Positions 5,357 through 11,595 of a stretch of DNA of 32,261 nucleotides are shown here, piece by piece. Each line of letters begins with the position of its first letter. Positions within the stretch are counted from its first letter, which is position 1. Source of the stretch: a virus. Made by a program: the position numbers and the translations under genes. The stretch spans positions 1-32,261 of IMG/VR virus record IMGVR_UViG_3300035660_000052; one strand, given 5' to 3'. Below the pieces are notes generated by a model. It was not told the origin of the DNA and did not search any database. It saw only the letters and a list, made by a program, of their open reading frames with translations.

Positions 5357-6229
5357 TTGGCTGGGGCTCGTCTTGGGAAGTATAAACGTGTTCATTCAAA
5401 GTACAAAGTAAAATTTGACACTTGTACGGTTCGCACTTGGATCCTTCCGCTGCTGAGGCGGTTTGAAGCTGGCGACTATCCGACCAAGGCTGGCCGCATC
5501 ATCGGTTTGTCCCGTCAACATACCTGGTACTATGTGAAGAAGCTGGAAAGGGCGAAGCTGATTAGGCGTCAAGTCCGTAGTAACGTGGTTTTCTACGAGT
5601 TGACGAGTCAAAGTAAAAACTTGCTCACGTCATGTGAGGGGACTGTTTTCCCGAAGGAACTGTATCGGTTTGACAAGTGCCAGGTTGCGTTTGAGGTTTT
5701 GCGGGTGGGATTTGAACCCACGGATTTTAAGCCTGTTGAAATGGTGAATTGGACGGCCTTGCTGGGAACCGAGTTAGGCGTGAAGGTTAGGAGGACTACG
5801 AGAAACTGGATAGTGCACGTTGAGGTGATACGTGGACGCAACCCGGTTGAAGTGACGAACCTAGCCGTGAACCTTGCTAATAGAGTGAAAAATGGTTTGA
5901 TGAGCAAATATGGGTGTGTGCTTGGTGAGGGCAAGATTGTTAGCGGAGAGATGGCCGTTGAGGATCCAGTTGCTTCGTTATTCGGCAGGTACTTCACTGT
6001 GCGTACACCTAAGAGAAAGATTGATCACAGTTGGACAGTTGGCGAACTCGAGCACCTACAGAAGGATGCAGTTATCGAGTATCTCCAAATGCCTGAACGA
6101 GTAAAAAGGCTTGAACGCAATTTTGACATCTTCGCCAGCAAGTTTGACGAGCTCACAGAAGTTCTGAAAAATCTGGTTAGTCCGGAGCCTAAGCCTTCCG
6201 AAAGTGATTTCTCAAGTTATGTGAGGTAA
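5357..6229 (+). CDS. Winged-helix DNA-binding protein with C-terminal coiled coil
   Basis: TTG at 5357 is preceded by aaggag. In the 290-residue product, residues about 25-90 form a winged helix-turn-helix (YPTKAGRIIGLSRQHTWYYV, then KKLERAKLIRRQ and a beta wing). Residues 120-225 look like a separate alpha/beta domain, and residues 240-275 a coiled coil (RVKRLERNFDIFASKFDELT). It could be a replication initiator or master regulator of the early phase; sequence alone does not decide. It is the largest early protein after the promoter. Bases 5705-5721 encode, on the opposite strand, a perfect tRNA T-arm. Confidence 0.72.
   Translation: MAGARLGKYKRVHSKYKVKFDTCTVRTWILPLLRRFEAGDYPTKAGRIIGLSRQHTWYYVKKLERAKLIRRQVRSNVVFYELTSQSKNLLTSCEGTVFPKELYRFDKCQVAFEVLRVGFEPTDFKPVEMVNWTALLGTELGVKVRRTTRNWIVHVEVIRGRNPVEVTNLAVNLANRVKNGLMSKYGCVLGEGKIVSGEMAVEDPVASLFGRYFTVRTPKRKIDHSWTVGELEHLQKDAVIEYLQMPERVKRLERNFDIFASKFDELTEVLKNLVSPEPKPSESDFSSYVR
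5705..5721 (-). other. tRNA T-arm-like sequence inside a coding region (possible attP core)
   Basis: Read on the minus strand, this is a canonical T-arm: a 5-bp stem GTGGG/CCCAC around the loop TTCAAAT. In the plus-strand gene it is translated as VGFEPT. Flanking bases do not complete a cloverleaf: the segment before it has a Leu-like CTTAAAAT stretch, but too few bases for a full anticodon stem and variable loop. Because the genome encodes a tyrosine recombinase and such enzymes often use the 3' halves of tRNA genes, this could be an attachment-site remnant. Chance similarity is not excluded. Confidence 0.35.
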
Positions 6230-6400
6230 GTGAAAGTGGAAGTTGGAAGCCGTTCAAAAGCGGTTTTGGGCTCTCTTGAAGGGCATGGGAAAAGTCCATG
6301 CTTTTCAGGTTATGGTGTTTTGACAGTGGGGCATCTAGACCAAAAGGGTCTGTTCTTGCTAAGTGTCGACATCGGGGTTTTACTGGAGTGTGCATGTTAG
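6230..6400 (+). CDS. Possible small protein, 56 aa
   Basis: GTG at 6230 follows the preceding stop directly, with gtgaggtaa just upstream, and the frame ends 1 base before the ATG of the next gene. Composition is Gly/Val/Leu-rich with two C-terminal Cys (ECAC) and no recognised fold. It fits the operon's dense packing but is weak on content. Confidence 0.4.
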   Translation: MKVEVGSRSKAVLGSLEGHGKSPCFSGYGVLTVGHLDQKGLFLLSVDIGVLLECAC

Positions 6401-6401
6401 T

Positions 6402-6887
6402 ATGGGAGTAGCCGCTGAAGACGTTCAGAAAGGCCAGAAAAGGCGTTCTCAAGAGGCTAAAGTTGGCAGGGTCAAGTACACTCTTGAGGTCTTGAAGCGG
6501 GTTCAGAAGGATATCGAGGAGATCAAACTTAGCCAGCGAACCATATTTGCCGGTTTGAAGGGCACGTTTCATTTTGAGAAGCCGTTTATCGAAAGAATTT
6601 GTTGCCAAGATGAGGTTGATGCTGAAATCTTGTGGTTCCTGTATCAGGCGGGTGGAAATGGCTTCTTACCGAAGGATCTCACTTCACGGTTGCATCGATA
6701 CGGCGTTAGAAGGCACCAGGTTACTCGAAGGATCCTGCGAATGAATAAGCGCCTTGAAAAGGAGATCGGCCAGACCGTTGCTGAACGACGCGGCTGGAAA
6801 TGGGCTCTTACCCGTTTTGCGGTTGAGGTTTGGGGTGAGGATGAGAATGGTTTCAGAGCAGAAGAAAGAGTACATGAAGAGCCTTAA
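6402..6887 (+). CDS. Putative winged-helix protein, 161 aa
   Basis: ATG at 6402 is chosen because the extension upstream would overlap the preceding small frame. Residues 1-50 are basic and helical with coiled-coil potential (KRVQKDIEEIKLSQRTIF). Residues about 70-135 look like a winged helix (VDAEILWFLYQAGGNGFLPK, then RRHQVTRRILRMNKRLEKEI and the strand WKWALT). A DNA-binding regulator of the virus is the likely role. Its 3' end overlaps the next zinc-finger microprotein. Confidence 0.62.
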   Translation: MGVAAEDVQKGQKRRSQEAKVGRVKYTLEVLKRVQKDIEEIKLSQRTIFAGLKGTFHFEKPFIERICCQDEVDAEILWFLYQAGGNGFLPKDLTSRLHRYGVRRHQVTRRILRMNKRLEKEIGQTVAERRGWKWALTRFAVEVWGEDENGFRAEERVHEEP

Positions 6888-6975
6888 GCCTCGTGGTCTG
6901 AATCGCAAGTGCCGAAGGTGCATCGCACTGAATCAGAAGAACAAGAAGCCATGCAAGGATCATTGTGTTCTATGA
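6847..6975 (+). CDS. Zinc-finger-like microprotein, 42 aa
   Basis: ATG at 6847 lies 6 bases after ggtgagg; the in-frame ATG at 6841 would sit directly on that site. The product is very basic with CRRC near residues 19-22 and CKDHC near 35-39, suggesting a small zinc-binding module. It overlaps the upstream gene. It is the last clear gene of the rightward early block; the next genes converge on it from the minus strand. Confidence 0.5.
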   Translation: MVSEQKKEYMKSLKPRGLNRKCRRCIALNQKNKKPCKDHCVL

Positions 6976-7001
6976 GAAAAAGGGGGAGTTTTGATGTTTC
7001 G

Positions 7002-7229
7002 CTATATGCCTACGTTTTGTCGGTTTCGTGCTTTTCGGCGATAGTTCCAGACCGCGAACGGCAACCCCAAGATCCACATGAATATGGCTATTCCCAAGAT
7101 CATGTTGAAGGCATCTTGGTTTCTAGTGGCCATTCCAATCGGTATGAGAAGTATTCCGAGGCCTAAGAAAGGGGCGTATGTGAAGATGAAACTTGCTTTT
7201 GGGCTCAGTTCTTTCGGCATTTTTCTCAC
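7002..7229 (-). CDS. Two-span membrane protein, 75 aa
   Basis: ATG at 7229 overlaps the stop of the secreted dockerin protein (7226), so the two are co-translated. Two hydrophobic segments (ASFIFTYAPFLGLGILLIPI and MILGIAIFMWILGLPFAVW) are followed by a basic end (YRRKARNR). It could help anchor or export its partner, or act as a holin-like protein; neither is shown. Confidence 0.6.
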   Translation of the reverse strand: MRKMPKELSPKASFIFTYAPFLGLGILLIPIGMATRNQDAFNMILGIAIFMWILGLPFAVWNYRRKARNRQNVGI

Positions 7230-8731
7230 GCTGCGATTGATAGGTCTATGTAGGTTGAGTATGTTGCTTTATCCTCGAGATACCATATAGGGGGCATAAT
7301 TTCTCGGATCTTGCATTTAGCTTGCGCGAAGCATGCTGTAGCCTCTATGCGTATGCGGAAAATGTCTCCAGTTTCAGTGTTGAATAGCCACTTAAAGTCG
7401 ATCATGGCTTTAGATATATTAACGAAGAGCTGTCCGGGAGAATGACCAATGTATGGACCTTCTCCCGGGTATGGCCAGGTCTCCCAAGCTGAGTCTCCTT
7501 CGCTTCCGCCATTTGCCAGACGGTGATCTGGGTCAGAAGCGAAGTAGGGCAACGCTATTTTTAGGCCGGCATTAAAGGTTGTGGAGGCTATGTATCTTGT
7601 GACAATAGACTCCATTATTGTGAAGCCAACAGCCCCAAGGACTGACCCAACGCCGAACGTCAGCACCCCGCTCACGACAACCGGAATTACGAAGCTAGCA
7701 ACCATCATCATGTCCTGCTGCCTCTTCTCTTCAACTGCTGGATCTACTTGATAGTTTTTGTCGTTTCCCTGGTCACAGTCTACGATGTTTACGTTGAACG
7801 CGTCACCGCTTGAGGTTCTCGTTACTTTCAGTTGAACCCAGTGAACGAAGTACCCTGGCTGCGCCTCCACGCAGAGCGCTGAGACCATTCTAACGTCACC
7901 GTTCAAGCCCACGCCTGGCTGCTCCTTCCGGTACGAGAAGATGTTGCTGTTTATCATAACTGCCCCTATGGGGTCAGCGATGTTGGTTGAGTTTCCTCCA
8001 CGCACAGTTACAATGGCGCAGTCTACGAAGCCTTTTATGTTCTGCAGGTGAATCCTCACTTCTGCGCTCTGCATCAGGCCAGGGGTTGCTCGGACGTAGA
8101 CCGATGACCAATTCTTTCCGATCGGGGCAATCCAGACGCCTTCGAACGTTTCTTGCGAACCTTCATAGTGTATGATTACTTCTGCTCTCACTGACCCGTT
8201 AGGTGCAAACAGTCTGTCGGGTTTGAACCAGAAGCCAAACATGACGACGTCTCCCCTCAAGAACGGGATGCAGAAGCTTTCAATGTACCTGGTCATGTAC
8301 CAGTCTCCGGATCCGCCTATGAACCAACTGTAATCTCCTTGTAACGCGGTCTTGCTTTTGCCATAGTTCAATGCGACAGCTGTTACGTCTTTCAAATCGA
8401 CTTTGCGGTCTTTGTTCACGTCGCATACCATGTCTCTATCTTTCCCGAAAGCCAAACTCACTCTATAGACATCACTCAAGTCACATTTCCCGTCTCCGTT
8501 GAAGTCCGTTAGCAGGAATCTTTGCCCTCCTGTTGCCGACCAACCCGGAGGAGGCGTATATATGGATGATCCTGCTGGTCCTTCAAACGAACTTGATGTT
8601 GTGTCGCCTAGGGGATTATAGAATTCATCATATTTTGTCGCATTCACTGATCTAATTGAAGCAAACGTTACCACTAAACTAACCGCAATCAGCATAGATC
8701 CTAGAACCCTCTTTGTTGTTCTACATTTCAT
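7226..8731 (-). CDS. Secreted protein with dockerin-type calcium-binding domain, 501 aa
   Basis: ATG at 8731 is preceded by the SD aggtga. Residues 1-31 are a signal peptide (TTKRVLGSMLIAVSLVVTFA). Residues about 74-124 hold two EF-hand-like loops of the dockerin type: DFNGDGKCDLSD from D76 and DVNKDRKVDLKD from D104, each followed by a helix (DVYRVSLAFG, DVTAVALNYG). The middle is beta-rich and probably globular. Near residues 340-375 is a long hydrophobic Gly-rich segment (VASFVIPVVVSGVLTFGVGS). Dockerins bind cohesin modules or other surface proteins through calcium loops, and dockerin-like repeats are frequent in archaeal surface proteins. A cell-surface or virion-envelope role is inferred. 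It has its own promoter and is transcribed opposite to the virion genes. Confidence 0.75.
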   Translation of the reverse strand: MKCRTTKRVLGSMLIAVSLVVTFASIRSVNATKYDEFYNPLGDTTSSSFEGPAGSSIYTPPPGWSATGGQRFLLTDFNGDGKCDLSDVYRVSLAFGKDRDMVCDVNKDRKVDLKDVTAVALNYGKSKTALQGDYSWFIGGSGDWYMTRYIESFCIPFLRGDVVMFGFWFKPDRLFAPNGSVRAEVIIHYEGSQETFEGVWIAPIGKNWSSVYVRATPGLMQSAEVRIHLQNIKGFVDCAIVTVRGGNSTNIADPIGAVMINSNIFSYRKEQPGVGLNGDVRMVSALCVEAQPGYFVHWVQLKVTRTSSGDAFNVNIVDCDQGNDKNYQVDPAVEEKRQQDMMMVASFVIPVVVSGVLTFGVGSVLGAVGFTIMESIVTRYIASTTFNAGLKIALPYFASDPDHRLANGGSEGDSAWETWPYPGEGPYIGHSPGQLFVNISKAMIDFKWLFNTETGDIFRIRIEATACFAQAKCKIREIMPPIWYLEDKATYSTYIDLSIAA

Positions 8732-8776
8732 TCTTTTTTCACCTATTCATGCAACAAACAGGTTATCAGGCGATTA

Positions 8777-8784
8777 CATTTAAG
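8777..8784 (-). promoter_or_regulatory. TATA-like promoter of the dockerin-protein operon
   Basis: On the minus strand cttaaatg lies about 48 bp upstream of the ATG at 8731, predicting a start near 8755 and a leader that includes the SD aggtga. The match to a TATA box is moderate. Confidence 0.4.
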
Positions 8785-8930
8785 CCTTATGCAAGTTTTC
8801 GAACGCTCCCGCTTTTCATGGACAAAACCGCGGACTTTCAACATCAGAGCAAAATTCGGCTTTGAAAAAGGGTTGAACATCAACCATAGCCCTTTATAAT
8901 ACACTTACACCATCATTAAAATAGGCGAGG

Positions 8931-9003
8931 AGTCTCGGTGGGGATTCGCACCCCAGACTCCCGTTTACCAAAAACGGGTGCTTTGCTGCTCAGCAACCGA
9001 GGC
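8931..9003 (-). tRNA. Degenerate tRNA-like gene, possibly tRNA-Thr(GGU)
   Basis: On the minus strand, 73 bases fold as a cloverleaf: acceptor GCCTCGG/CCGAGAC with one C-A mismatch, a D-like arm, an anticodon arm CCCGT/ACGGG and a T-arm TGGGG-TGCGAAT-CCCCA. The anticodon loop holds TTGGTAA, typical of Thr(GGU), but has two extra T (9 bases); alternative pairings would give Pro(UGG). Several features are wrong for a working tRNA: the D-loop lacks GG, the T-loop has TGC instead of TTC, and the D region forms a perfect TTGCT/AGCAA hairpin. CCA is not encoded. It is either a decayed tRNA or a tRNA-like structured RNA. The opposite strand is open but spurious. Confidence 0.45.
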
Positions 9004-9011
9004 TTTTTACC

Positions 9012-9070
9012 CAGAGGAGTCGGAGTTAAACCAATGTCGAATCCAAGTTGGTTTTTGCCGACTCCTCTGC
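9012..9070. other. Long imperfect hairpin next to the tRNA-like element
   Basis: The arms cagaggagtcgg and ccgactcctctg are a perfect 12-bp inverted repeat. Inside them aaaccaa and ttggttt form a further 7-bp stem around a loop of about 13 bases, separated by a small internal loop. The arm core gactcctc also occurs just past the 3' end of the tRNA-like element (8930-8937 region). It could be an RNA structure, a replication or attachment element, or a terminator. There is no gene in 8732-9161, so this and the tRNA-like element are its only visible content. Confidence 0.55.
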
Positions 9071-9161
9071 TACTTTACCTGTTCTTTGGTACACTTCTTT
9101 TAAGCCATAACCCAAAATTCTAATATGGAGATGACCTTAGAGCTGATATGGCTGATCCGAA

Positions 9162-9413
9162 ATGGGTGAAGACAAGAGCATTCTGACGAGGTTGGAAGAA
9201 GCAATAGATGATACGTTGAAAACCTCTGAAGTCCTTGAAATCCGTCTTGCTGTCCCGGTAGCAAAGGACCTCGGGGAGGAACTAGCAGAAAAAACTGGGA
9301 CACGTAAGAAGGTGCATGTCATAACTTCGATTCTTGGCATTCCCGTGGTGGTCGACTCTGCCGTACCCGTAGATAAAATGTGGGTTTTGAAAAAGAGGGA
9401 AATAGAGGTCTGA
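9162..9413 (+). CDS. Hypothetical protein, 83 aa
   Basis: ATG at 9162; a TATA-like ttttaagc lies near 9108-9115. The product begins with a helix (LTRLEEAIDDTLKTSEVLE) and continues as alternating strands and helix (IRLAVPVAKDLGEELAEKTG; VHVITSILGIPVVVDSAVPV), an alpha/beta fold without known family. It is a lone plus-strand gene between the tRNA-like element and the convergent membrane-protein gene. Confidence 0.55.
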   Translation: MGEDKSILTRLEEAIDDTLKTSEVLEIRLAVPVAKDLGEELAEKTGTRKKVHVITSILGIPVVVDSAVPVDKMWVLKKREIEV

Positions 9414-9430
9414 TTTTGGGAAGTACCAGT

Positions 9431-9865
9431 CTAGACTGTTGGTGGCGGTCCGGTTGCTGTGGTGAGGACTTGCTTTTTTGCGAGTGCCCTGGCGAGGATT
9501 GTTGATAGTTTCCACATGTACCATGTGATGTATCCGTTGGCCAGCCACGTGGTCACCATTATTAGTGCGGATTGTTGTGGCAGGCCTGAGTACACGGTTA
9601 TTGTTCCGATCGCTACACTTATCGCAGCCGTATAGAGAAAGTTTTCAAGCTTGAACTTCTCGGGTTGGGTCTTGCTAAAGTAGCCTGCCAAGGACGTGAA
9701 TAAAGCTACGATGAAACCTGTAGGCGTGGCCACTGCCACCGCGTACAGGGCATGTATCGCTTCGTATGGCACTTCCGGCGGCGTCTCTTCCTGCGCAAGA
9801 GCAACAGGCAGCACCACCGCAAGCGCCACAAATACCAGAACAAACGCAAGAACTATTCTTTTCGT
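9431..9865 (-). CDS. Signal-peptide membrane protein without a canonical start codon
   Basis: The frame encodes a clear signal peptide, KRIVLAFVLVFVALAVVLPV followed by ALAQEE, then three hydrophobic segments (AVAVATPTGFIVALFTSLAG; YTAAISVAIGTITVYSG; LIMVTTWLANGYITWYMW). An ATG, GTG or TTG is lacking before the charged start of the signal peptide. An ACG at 9865-9863 lies 6 bases after a strong SD (ggaggtga) and is the best start; the first canonical codon is a GTG at 9829, which would remove the Lys-Arg region. An in-frame TGA precedes at 9874-9872. A holin-like or virion membrane role is possible. The SD overlaps the end of the upstream HTH gene, so they form an operon. Confidence 0.62.
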   Translation of the reverse strand, partial: TKRIVLAFVLVFVALAVVLPVALAQEETPPEVPYEAIHALYAVAVATPTGFIVALFTSLAGYFSKTQPEKFKLENFLYTAAISVAIGTITVYSGLPQQSALIMVTTWLANGYITWYMWKLSTILARALAKKQVLTTATGPPPTV

Positions 9866-9880
9866 TCGCGTTCACCTCCA

Positions 9881-10096
9881 TTAATTTGTTTCTGGAAGAG
9901 ACAGCTTCGGGTTTTTTGCGTAGCCTAGTCGCTTCGCCCATTGTAGTTCGTCTTCGGCTTTCCTGAGTTTTTGGAGCGCATTTTTCCGGCTTCTGGACAC
10001 TGTTGGCGGGTCGATCTGAAGTTGTCGCGCTATTTTGTAGTCTGAAAGCCCCTTTGCTGCCAGTTCAAGTATTATGCGCTCTCTTTCTCTGAGCAT
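9881..10096 (-). CDS. Sigma-region-4/LuxR-like HTH regulator, 71 aa
   Basis: ATG at 10096. The sequence LRERERIILELAAKGLSDYK, then IARQLQIDPPTVSRSRKNAL, is a classic helix-turn-helix like those of sigma factor region 4 or LuxR proteins: a first helix, the AAKGLSDYKIA turn, then a recognition helix. The remainder is a basic helix. It is transcribed away from the virion operon, across an intergenic region holding a perfect 21-bp palindrome, so it may control itself and the late genes. No ligand or dimer domain is present. Confidence 0.7.
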   Translation of the reverse strand: MLRERERIILELAAKGLSDYKIARQLQIDPPTVSRSRKNALQKLRKAEDELQWAKRLGYAKNPKLSLPETN

Positions 10097-10132
10097 TTTC
10101 TCTTCAGCCTTTGAATTGGGGTTTGTATGCTT

Positions 10133-10153
10133 AAAACTGCTATTAGCAGTTTT
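10133..10153. promoter_or_regulatory. Perfect palindrome, probable operator
   Basis: The half-site aaaactgcta and its exact reverse complement tagcagtttt are separated by one t. The palindrome lies between the divergent HTH gene (start 10096) and the portal gene (start 10198), overlapping a TATA-like ttttaagc on the minus strand. A related gctaataac follows at about 10156-10164. A dimeric regulator binding here could switch late transcription. Confidence 0.6.
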
Positions 10154-10197
10154 CCGCTAATAACACCTTTTTGCTTTGGGCTCTATCTTACATTTCA

Positions 10198-11595
10198 ATG
10201 GCTAGATCGTCTGGTTCTGCCGTTCAAAGGCGAAAAAAGGCACGTGCCGACACGACAGATGATACTTATGGCATTCGCGGAGCTGGTCCAAATAGTGCCC
10301 TAGCGGATTTTGGAGGAACGATTGATCTTCAGGACCTGCTCTTTGCGATCAAACGCGAGCCTATTGCGAAGCGTCTTGTTTTCGACGTTGCGCATGATGT
10401 TTTCGACAAGTGGTTTAAGGTCGAGGACGTCAGCGAGAAACCGGATCCCAAGTTTGACCAGGTAGTGCAGAAGGCTCTTGCAGACTTGAACGCGAAGAGC
10501 GTTTTCAGCCAGATGGCAGCGTTTGAGCGTGGCTTCGGGTGGGCTATCATTGCCATGACTTTCGTTGATTATGCCGAAGACGCGAGCAAGCCGGTCAAGT
10601 CGCCGAAGGGCATTGAAGAGCTTTTCGCGTACGCCGGAGATCTGCATTTCACCGTTCAAAGCAGCGACGAGGATAAGGATAGAAAGAGCAGCAGATACGG
10701 CCTTCCGGTCCGCTACACTATGAATGAGAAAGGGGCAAGCCAGCGGAAGATTCACTATACTCGCGTGATCCACTTTGCGACTAGACTTTTGGACCATCTT
10801 TACAAGGGCGAAAGCGTTCTCGGTTGTTTGTATGATGACGTGACGGTTAGCCGTAATGTACGTTGGGGCCTCGGGCAGACAATATACAGGATTGGCGGCG
10901 GTTTTCCCGACATCACATATAAAGGTGCGACAAAAAAGGAGCTCGATGACTTCGAAAATAGTCAGCAATTGAAGAATCTTAACGCTCGAAGCTACATGCT
11001 TCACAGTGATAGGGTTACTGTGGACTTCAAGGGTGCTGCTGGCAAGGCATTGAATCCAGAGCCCTACAACAACATTATAGTCGAAAGTGAAAGCATTGGC
11101 TCGGGTGTGCCCGCTCCGATGCTTCGCGGGGCTCAGGCCGGAGCCATTTCTGGAAGCGAGACGAACCAGCTCGACTATGGCAAGATCGTGAGCGACGCCC
11201 AAGGGCGTTACGAGCCTGGTGTTCGTCAGCTCATTGATCTACTTATCGAATGTGGACAAATCCAGACGAACGTCAAGGAGTACCGTTTTGTCTGGAACAG
11301 CGCCTTGGAACTTACTGAGACTCAGAAGGCTGCCATTGAGTTACAGTTGGCTCAGGCGCGGGATCTCAAAACCGGATGGAAGACACTTGACGAGATTCGC
11401 GCTGAAGAGCACTTGAAGCCTTTGCCGGATGGTGCGGGTGCGGTTGTTTTAGGCGTTAAGAAGGCTGAGAGTCAGCCGTTCGGTCAGAGCCCTGGTAGTG
11501 TTTCGGCTTTTGGAGATGATGCGGGGAGAATTTCGCGTTTTCTTTCATGGTTACGTGGAGGAAGAAAAGTTGACAAGAACGATCAGGTTAAGTAA
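10198..11595 (+). CDS. Portal protein (DUF1073-like)
   Basis: ATG at 10198 is preferred; a TTG at 10171 would add nine residues. The 465-residue product has the layout of a portal protein: a basic N-terminal arm, helical domains (DVAHDVFDKWFKV), the conserved region IHYTRVIHFATRLLDHLYKG with ESVLGCLYDDV, and a later stem/wing part (ESIGSGVPAPMLRGAQAGAI, SGSETNQLDYGKIVSDAQGR). This resembles the DUF1073 portal family. It forms the ring at the capsid vertex through which DNA passes. The protease gene begins inside its 3' end, so the two are coupled. It opens the late operon. Confidence 0.82.
   Translation: MARSSGSAVQRRKKARADTTDDTYGIRGAGPNSALADFGGTIDLQDLLFAIKREPIAKRLVFDVAHDVFDKWFKVEDVSEKPDPKFDQVVQKALADLNAKSVFSQMAAFERGFGWAIIAMTFVDYAEDASKPVKSPKGIEELFAYAGDLHFTVQSSDEDKDRKSSRYGLPVRYTMNEKGASQRKIHYTRVIHFATRLLDHLYKGESVLGCLYDDVTVSRNVRWGLGQTIYRIGGGFPDITYKGATKKELDDFENSQQLKNLNARSYMLHSDRVTVDFKGAAGKALNPEPYNNIIVESESIGSGVPAPMLRGAQAGAISGSETNQLDYGKIVSDAQGRYEPGVRQLIDLLIECGQIQTNVKEYRFVWNSALELTETQKAAIELQLAQARDLKTGWKTLDEIRAEEHLKPLPDGAGAVVLGVKKAESQPFGQSPGSVSAFGDDAGRISRFLSWLRGGRKVDKNDQVK

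Noticed and set aside
8938-9123. Plus-strand open frame beginning GIRTPDSRLP
   Set aside because: This peptide pattern is the well-known antisense translation of a tRNA T-arm; the frame lies over the tRNA-like element and the hairpin.
9675-9941. Cys-rich minus-strand frame starting MEVNANEK with an ATG after the HTH gene
   Set aside because: It has a better start codon, but its Cys/Gly-rich run is the out-of-frame reading of the signal peptide; the signal-peptide frame is clearly the coding one.
10300-11202. 300-codon minus-strand open frame
   Set aside because: It is antisense to the portal gene, whose protein reads as a genuine family member; no SD, promoter or recognisable domain supports the antisense frame.
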